NCBI GenBank assembly: GCA_963691705.1
Contig: OY829542.1
Span: 30,180,579-30,244,578 of the forward strand
Direction of reading: 5' to 3'
From: Viola odorata
Taxonomy: Eukaryota; Streptophyta; Magnoliopsida; Malpighiales; Violaceae
DNA length: 64,000 nt
Shown: one piece after another, positions 59,497 to 64,000 of the stretch
Position numbering within the stretch: position 1 is the first letter of the stretch
Layout of the letters: the number at the start of each line of letters is the position of its first letter
The notes under the pieces: generated by a model
Database searches by the model: none
Told to the model about the DNA's origin: nothing
Seen by the model: only the letters and a program-made list of their open reading frames with translations
Program-made: the position numbers and the translations under genes

Positions 59497-59957
59497 AATG
59501 GACTGGAAAAGTAAAATTACGGCGATAGAAGAACAAAATACCTGGAGCAGAGAACCAGTGAATCGGTCGTCGGCACCGACGAGCAATTGCAGAAAAATCT
59601 CTCGGGAAGAAAGAAGCACAGAAGAAAGGAAATACGAAGAATTTTGAAATATCAGCAGAAAAGTGTTAAAATAGAAGAGCGAATCCCTTTTAAAGGAAAA
59701 ACCTAAAAAAGGAACAGCCTGTGAAAGCAAAGCACGTGCAAAGTGAAAAAGGACACGTGGACAGTCATCAATGCCTTTTGGAAGAAGACAGTTGCTGACC
59801 GAAAACCGAAAAGCGGTTGCGCCCTAGTGAAAGGCTTACTCCCGCGATAATCCTGGAAACACAAAAAAGGAAAGCGGCGGAAGAACGAAAGAAAATAAAA
59901 GCTTTATTATTTTAAGAAGCCATGCGGCATCTACAAAAAAAGGCGCACTACGCCCAT
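59497..59957. other. Spacer upstream of antisense gene B
   Basis: No supported gene; AG-rich on plus (5' leader of gene B on minus). Confidence 0.45.
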
Positions 59958-60368
59958 CTATTCCCCATCAGACCAGGAGATGCCGTAGCAGTAGACCACA
60001 TCATCCTCATCCTCACCAGCGAAAGGAAAAGGTTCTTCAACCTTCTCCCCCACGAGAGCAGATGACTGATCTGACTTCTCCTCAACAGGCGGTGGCATCG
60101 TCCCCACAGCCGAGCAGATAGAAGGATCCTCTTGCGGTGACTCGCGAGGGGGACAGGATGTTTCCTTCCCCTTCGAAGAAAAAGTGGCCAGAGCGTCATA
60201 GAATGATTTAGAAGCCTTCGCAGCCTCCTTCCTCCGCTTCTTGCGGCACCATCGGCGAACGGGCGGTCTCCAGGGGGGCGATGGAGGAGGAGCATCCGAA
60301 TCAGGAGAGGTCGGGGGAGTTGGTGGAGAATCCCGTGCAAACGTATCTAAGAAATGAGAATCGGCCAT
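59958..60368 (-). CDS. Tat-E antisense ORF C, 136 aa, Pro-rich acidic
   Basis: Starts at ATG 60368 (MADSHFLDTFARDSPP) after a longer open frame. It has a Pro-rich N terminus (PPTPPTSPDSDAPPPSPP), a basic RRWCRKKRRKEAAKASKSFYDAL patch and a strongly acidic C terminus (EDEDDVVYCYG). No domain is recognised. The orientation and setting match genes A and B, and the basic/acidic low-complexity style resembles their linkers, so it could be a separate small gene or an exon of a third copy. Confidence 0.5.
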   Translation of the reverse strand: MADSHFLDTFARDSPPTPPTSPDSDAPPPSPPWRPPVRRWCRKKRRKEAAKASKSFYDALATFSSKGKETSCPPRESPQEDPSICSAVGTMPPPVEEKSDQSSALVGEKVEEPFPFAGEDEDDVVYCYGISWSDGE

Positions 60369-60804
60369 GAGATTAACACTGGTGGGAAAGAAAAACAACG
60401 AGTAAATAGCCAGGAAACGGAGGAAAAAAGGATCTTTTAATCTTCCAACCCGACTCTTGAGAAAAGACACGTGTACATCCTGAAGTACAAAAGTGGATTT
60501 GCAGTCACGCCTGTTGAGATTTTCCCCTGATCGAGGAAAACCGCAAATTTGCCCAATCAGTTGCCAGGGCAACAACGGCTTGGATTTAATGCAGAGTAGC
60601 CAAATAATAAGAACCCAGTGGCTGAACCGTTTTCAGTTGGGCTGAGAATATCTTCATTGAAAAATGACAAAGAGAGCAATAAAAAAGAAGAAGAAGAACA
60701 GTCGCAAGACGACATGATAAGAACTGTTTATTCATTATGGCCTAATGGCCGGAAGGTACATGAACAAGAGGGAAAAGAAAAGGGTACAAAGGGAGCCACC
60801 GCTA

Positions 60805-61425
60805 TCAGGCATCAGAGCCAGGGTCCTCAGGCACTTCGGGAAGGTCCCTCAAGGAATCCATGACCAGGAGCAGATCATGGGAAGTGGCTCTCATTCCCTT
60901 CAGGCAGCACCCCAGCATATCTTTGCGCTGCTGCAGCATGGCGATCACCACTTGGATCCGAGCGATGGAGGCAGACAGTTTCGATACGCTCTCCAAAGGA
61001 CTGAAATCCTCTGGAGAGGTGGCCCCCAGCCTAGAGTGAAGCGGGGTCAGCATCCCTTGTAACTCCAAGATGTCCTCAGAAGTCTTGACCAGCATGTTCT
61101 CCAGGAATCCGACGTCACCATCATTAAGGTTCTTGAGAGAATGACCCTTGGAAAGGAGGAAATTCTTGGTCAGATGATCTATGATGCGTGTTGGAAAAGA
61201 TGAGGAGAACGTGGGTGGAAAAAACTCCCTGATTTTTAGGCTCCAAGAGGGAGGTTTCGGAGGAAAGGACAATAGGGTCCTCAAAAGACGAGCCGACCCG
61301 ATAACCGCAAGGGCTGATGAGCCCAAAGCGGAAGGAAAGGGCAATGTTCGTATACTGTCCGCAATACAGATATCGGCAGGAATGCGAGACAAGGTCTGGA
61401 AAAACACCGAAAGACACGGTATCAC
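60805..61425 (-). CDS. Tat-E antisense ORF D, helical C-terminal segment
   Basis: Open for about 206 codons on minus. The last hundred residues are the more convincing part: helical, with heptad-like Leu/Ile spacing (SASIARIQVVIAMLQQRKDML, MRATSHDLLLVMDSLRDL) and an acidic end. The upstream half is less protein-like, so the true start or an upstream splice is unknown. It resembles the coiled-coil ends of genes A and B in character but not in obvious sequence. Confidence 0.4.
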   Translation of the reverse strand: MIPCLSVFFQTLSRIPADICIADSIRTLPFPSALGSSALAVIGSARLLRTLLSFPPKPPSWSLKIREFFPPTFSSSFPTRIIDHLTKNFLLSKGHSLKNLNDGDVGFLENMLVKTSEDILELQGMLTPLHSRLGATSPEDFSPLESVSKLSASIARIQVVIAMLQQRKDMLGCCLKGMRATSHDLLLVMDSLRDLPEVPEDPGSDA

Positions 61426-61438
61426 GGGTGACCATCAC

Positions 61439-61609
61439 GTAAAGGCCATATGGCTACCGGTATCCACAGTGTAAGGCCGCGTTGATGTCGCAGGTAGCCC
61501 TAGATGCGTAAAACCGCGCTGGCATCGCAGGTATCTGGTGGTATAAAGCCGCGCTAATCATAGGCAGCTGATGGCGTAAAGCCGCGTTGATACCGCTGTT
61601 TCCTTGAGC
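61439..61609 (+). repeat. Five tandem units of about 35 bp near the Tat-E 3' end
   Basis: Each unit starts GTAAAGCCGCGTTGAT or a close variant (starts near 61439, 61471, 61508, 61542 and 61576). Tandem repeats between pol and 3' LTR are common in Tat-lineage elements. Confidence 0.7.
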
Positions 61610-62138
61610 GTAAAAGAAAGATTGGGCTCGTATTGACCTCAAACCTCTGTAAGTACAAAAGTTTACTAACCTTTATATACGAATATATCTCCTTCCTATG
61701 TTTGCAAAATACTTGGAAGGACACTGGACCTGGAATATATGCCAGTCCCCGGTATGACTTGGTCGAATATCCTGGACAATATTATCGGTGACCCGACAAC
61801 AGCTCTTTCACAACTCGAATAAGCTGAGGCTTCTTAAGCCCCCCCGAGGGGCCAATCAGAGTAATACCGCCAGGCGGAGAGTGATGGCCTCGCAACTGCA
61901 TGGGTGATAGGGGTATCCCTCCGGGAAGAATCTTTAGATAAGAACGAAAGTCAGAGTCAGCTTGCCCAGTATCCTCAGGCTCAATCTCCAGCTCATCACT
62001 TGAGTCTTATCGACGTTGAATAATCCAAGAAGCTCGGAGACCCTGCGAAAATATCACCTCGCGACAAAAACCTTCATTCAAGATGACAGACATGGACAGC
62101 CCTTGGTAAACACTCGAGCTCGTTTTCAGTTGGGCTTA
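61610..62138 (+). other. Tat-E 3' region without recognised gene
   Basis: The expected polypurine tract directly before the 3' LTR is not evident. The last bases (TTTTCAGTTGGGCTTA) resemble 60630-60645. Confidence 0.5.
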
Positions 62139-62667
62139 TGATAACAATCGAGATAGTCCTAACGGTCCTACTGCACAAACGGTTCTTATCGGAACGGATC
62201 CCCCTGAGCTCCATAAGGATATCCCTATATCGCCTAAGGATCAGCGAAGGATTCCTAGGATGGTCGACTTCAGCGGGGGGGAGGGGGACTCACGCAATTC
62301 TATACGCACGGCGTCATCCCATCCTAGGGACCCACAAGGTTATCGCTCCCGGCAGCCCCGTCAGATATCGCCCGTGACGTCATCCACTAATATCGCCTGT
62401 GACGTCATCATCAAACGGCGCCCTCTTTGATATCGCCAGGTATCGCTGTCCAGATCTATAAATACCCCACCATTTTTCACAATCAGGGTAAGATCAAGCT
62501 CACCTAGAGAAACCTCTACTACTCTTAAAACCCGAACTAACTTAAGCATCGGAGTGTCTACGCCGGAGCTCCCCCTCCGGCGCCTTGCAGGTACACTCGC
62601 CGCCATTCACTACCGTTCCGATCGCACACGACGCAGAATCTCACAAGATTGACATTGAATCTTATCA
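62139..62667 (+). repeat. Tat-E 3' LTR
   Basis: 529 bp; it has a 16-17 bp and a 6 bp insertion relative to the 5' LTR. TATA at 62457-62464. Confidence 0.92.
62375..62407 (+). promoter_or_regulatory. Paired TGACGTCA sites upstream of LTR TATA box
   Basis: Two perfect 8-bp palindromes starting 25 bp apart (62375, 62400). TGACG-core palindromes are classic plant bZIP (as-1/CRE-like) sites. In the 5' LTR the second is TGACTTCA. Confidence 0.6.
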
Positions 62668-62799
62668 GTCCTCGAGTGCTTGGAGAAGACGCCTCGCGGC
62701 GGAGATGTCGTCGGTCGGAAAGACAGGCGGTGCTGCTCCACGGAGGTCGTCACTAGCCTCTGGAATGTCAGAGGGCGGGCTCTGATTTGGCGGGTTCAT
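62668..62799 (-). pseudogene. Ath-D env-position ORF, first 44 codons
   Basis: ATG at 62799 (MNPPNQSPPSD), then DIPEASDDLRGAAPP and ARRLLQALED, up to the Tat-E insertion at 62668. It continues at 46785. The GTCCT at the junction is the target duplication. Confidence 0.8.
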
Positions 62800-63332
62800 G
62801 GTTGTAGAATACTGGAGAGTGGGATAATGATGGGTTTGGAATTCTAGGTTTTGAGATTTTTGTGCGATTGGGGAAGAAGAAGAAGAAGAAGGGACTGTTG
62901 CTTTTTTAGCTCAGGTGAGAGGCCGAATTTGTTGGTTATGTGGGTGTGATTGTGTCAGAGTGGGAAGGGAATACACAGGGGTGGTGGTTTGTTTTTCCCA
63001 CGCTTTCCATAAATTCCAATTAATTGCTTTTTGGATTTGTCCGTTCAAAAAGTAATTAAAAGCTTTTAAAAGACGGCCCTGACACGTGTCCCACTAACTC
63101 TCAAAGAGCGGCTCTGCTGCAAAATAGTTTAGCCCCAAGGCTTGGCCAAGCTCTTGGCCAACCTGCTTCAATTTCCCCACACTTAATTTCCTGCACAAAA
63201 TCAAAAACAACCCAGCAAAATCAAATGTGACAAAAAAATAAAAATAAAAACTTTCAAAAAATAAAAGAAACAAGGGTTGCCTCCCTTGTAGCGCCCTTAT
63301 TTTAAGTCCTAGGCTTGACTTTGAATTTTTCT
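62800..63332 (-). other. Ath-D leader between pol and env-position ORF
   Basis: Non-coding; contains a GGCC-core pair (63138-63163, TTGGCC-N6-TTGGCC) and the post-pol hairpin. Confidence 0.6.
63270..63289 (-). promoter_or_regulatory. Post-pol hairpin (Ath-D)
   Basis: Sense: ACAAGGG-AGGCAA-CCCTTGT, the same as Ath-B. Confidence 0.7.
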
Positions 63333-64000
63333 TCACTCGTCTTCTGGTGGCAAGTCCACCTTTTCAGAAATTTTCTCTTCTTGGAAGCTTTCAAAGAACG
63401 GCTTCAGCCTTTGTCCATTCACTTTGAGCTCGGCACCTGTTTTCTCATTTCTAATATCTACTGCACCATGGGGGTAAATATTAGTAACAACAAAAGGGCC
63501 TTCCCATCTTGTTTTTAATTTTCCAGGAAATAACTTAAAACGTGAATTATAAAGAAGAACCTTCTCCCCTGTGTGGAGAGGTTTTCCAATAATTCGTTTG
63601 TCGTGGTAGGCTTTCATTCTGATTTTGACGATCAACTGATTGTCACAGGCTTGGTCTCTCAACTCCTCTAGCTCATGGAGTTGTAATTTCCTCTCTTGCC
63701 CGGCTTCGTCATAGCTCAAATTGCACTTTCGTATAGCCCAGTATGCTTTGTGTTGCAACCCTACTGGCAAGTGGCACGCCTTCCCATAAACTAGCTTGTA
63801 GGGCGTCATCCCGATTGGACCTTTGTAAGCCGTTCTGCAGGCCCACAATGCATCATCTAACCGCTGGCTCCAATCGCGTCTGTCTAGGCCTACTGTCTTG
63901 GCCAAGATAGATTTCACCTCTCTATTCGAAACTTCAGTTTGGCCGTTTGATTGAGGGTGGTAGGCTGTGGATACTCTGTGTGTGATGCCATATTTCCTAA
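63333..64000 (-). CDS. Ath-D integrase C-terminal part (partial, runs off window)
   Basis: Open from the window edge ([18 protein letters not shown] with the catalytic Glu) through [27 protein letters not shown] and [21 protein letters not shown] to a stop at 63333. It is the end of the Athila gag-pol frame, covering the integrase core end and its C-terminal DNA-binding region. No lesion is seen in this segment. Confidence 0.9.
   Translation of the reverse strand, partial: RKYGITHRVSTAYHPQSNGQTEVSNREVKSILAKTVGLDRRDWSQRLDDALWACRTAYKGPIGMTPYKLVYGKACHLPVGLQHKAYWAIRKCNLSYDEAGQERKLQLHELEELRDQACDNQLIVKIRMKAYHDKRIIGKPLHTGEKVLLYNSRFKLFPGKLKTRWEGPFVVTNIYPHGAVDIRNEKTGAELKVNGQRLKPFFESFQEEKISEKVDLPPEDE

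Larger units (their letters stand above)
46791..62667 (+). mobile_element. Tat-E: Tat-lineage Ty3/gypsy element, TSD GTCCT
   Basis: 15,877 bp from TGATAACAATC to GAATCTTATCA, with GTCCT at 46786-46790 and 62668-62672. The LTRs are short (506 and 529 bp). By eye they differ by about 10 substitutions and two small insertions in the right copy, so this is a relatively recent arrival. Pol carries an additional archaeal-type RNase H after the retroviral one, a hallmark of the Tat lineage. About 9 kb lies between pol and the 3' LTR: structured repeats, then antisense ORFs. It lacks the TCTTGGCC inverted repeats of the Athila-type elements around it. Confidence 0.93.
42103..64000 (-). mobile_element. 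Ath-D: Athila-type element, same family as Ath-B, continues past window
   Basis: 3' LTR 42103-43629, polypurine modules, env-position ORF (split by Tat-E), hairpin and the C terminus of integrase on the minus strand; gag, RT and the 5' LTR lie beyond 64000. LTR and coding sequence are close to Ath-B throughout. Insertion into the Ath-C 3' LTR is clear from the left junction. Confidence 0.9.

Noticed and set aside
61439..61609. tRNA cluster suggested by repeated GC-rich units
   Set aside because: Units of about 35 bp cannot form a cloverleaf; they are tandem repeats of the Tat-E 3' region.
1..64000. Host single-copy genes
   Set aside because: No ORF outside transposons showed a recognisable cellular protein domain; unassigned stretches are AT-rich or low-complexity.

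Overview
The window is repeat-rich plant nuclear DNA. The Athila-type and Tat-type Ty3/gypsy elements and the PIF/Harbinger transposon are lineages of flowering-plant genomes. I cannot name the species, although a dicot is plausible. No single-copy host gene, tRNA, rRNA or CRISPR array was recognised. Nearly everything is transposon, and most coding regions carry nonsense or frameshift lesions.

Layout. 1-1393: reverse-oriented Tat-type LTR fragment. 1394-3542: remnants of an older Ty3/gypsy element (gag on minus, a pol-tail-like ORF on plus, LTR ends). 3885-7114: perfectly bounded 3.2 kb solo LTR (TSD TGCAA) with an internal minisatellite. 7115-9858: no gene recognised. From 9859 to the window end everything belongs to one nest. 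Element Ath-C (non-autonomous Athila-type, plus strand) starts at 9859. A PIF/Harbinger transposon (10162-37978, TSD TTA) sits in its 5' LTR. Inside the Harbinger are two full-size Athila-type elements: Ath-A (10576-22931, plus, TSD ATTTC) and Ath-B (24037-36591, minus, TSD ATAAG), the latter splitting the transposase gene at an intron/exon boundary. Ath-C resumes at 37979; its 3' LTR is interrupted at 42103 by Ath-D (minus, running past 64000). Ath-D's env-position ORF is split by Tat-E (46791-62667, plus, TSD GTCCT). Four of the insertions have matching target duplications at both ends in the window, so the order of events is readable.

How the parts work. Ath-A, Ath-B and Ath-D have the Athila layout: LTR, tRNA-Asp-type primer site, one long gag-pro-RT-RH-IN frame, a post-pol hairpin, an additional ORF in the env position, an internal hairpin-plus-polypurine module, about 1 kb of non-coding DNA, a second hairpin-plus-polypurine module, LTR. 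(Ath-D's primer site and most of its gag-pol lie beyond the window.) Tat-E has gag-pro-RT-RH-aRH-IN, then five structured repeats, then an antisense cluster of up to four ORFs. Two of these are paralogues that share a short phase-1 intron.

Most unusual signals: (1) a 24-28 bp inverted repeat, TCTTGGCC-N8-GGCCAAGA, occurring dozens of times in LTRs, non-coding DNA and several reading frames of all four Athila-type elements, with a compensatory arm change between homologous LTR sites and apparent in-frame gain or loss; (2) five 35-37 nt hairpins with covarying stems directly after Tat-E pol; (3) the duplicated, spliced antisense genes of Tat-E; (4) duplicated hairpin-polypurine modules in all Athila-type elements. 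All counts and alignments were made by eye.
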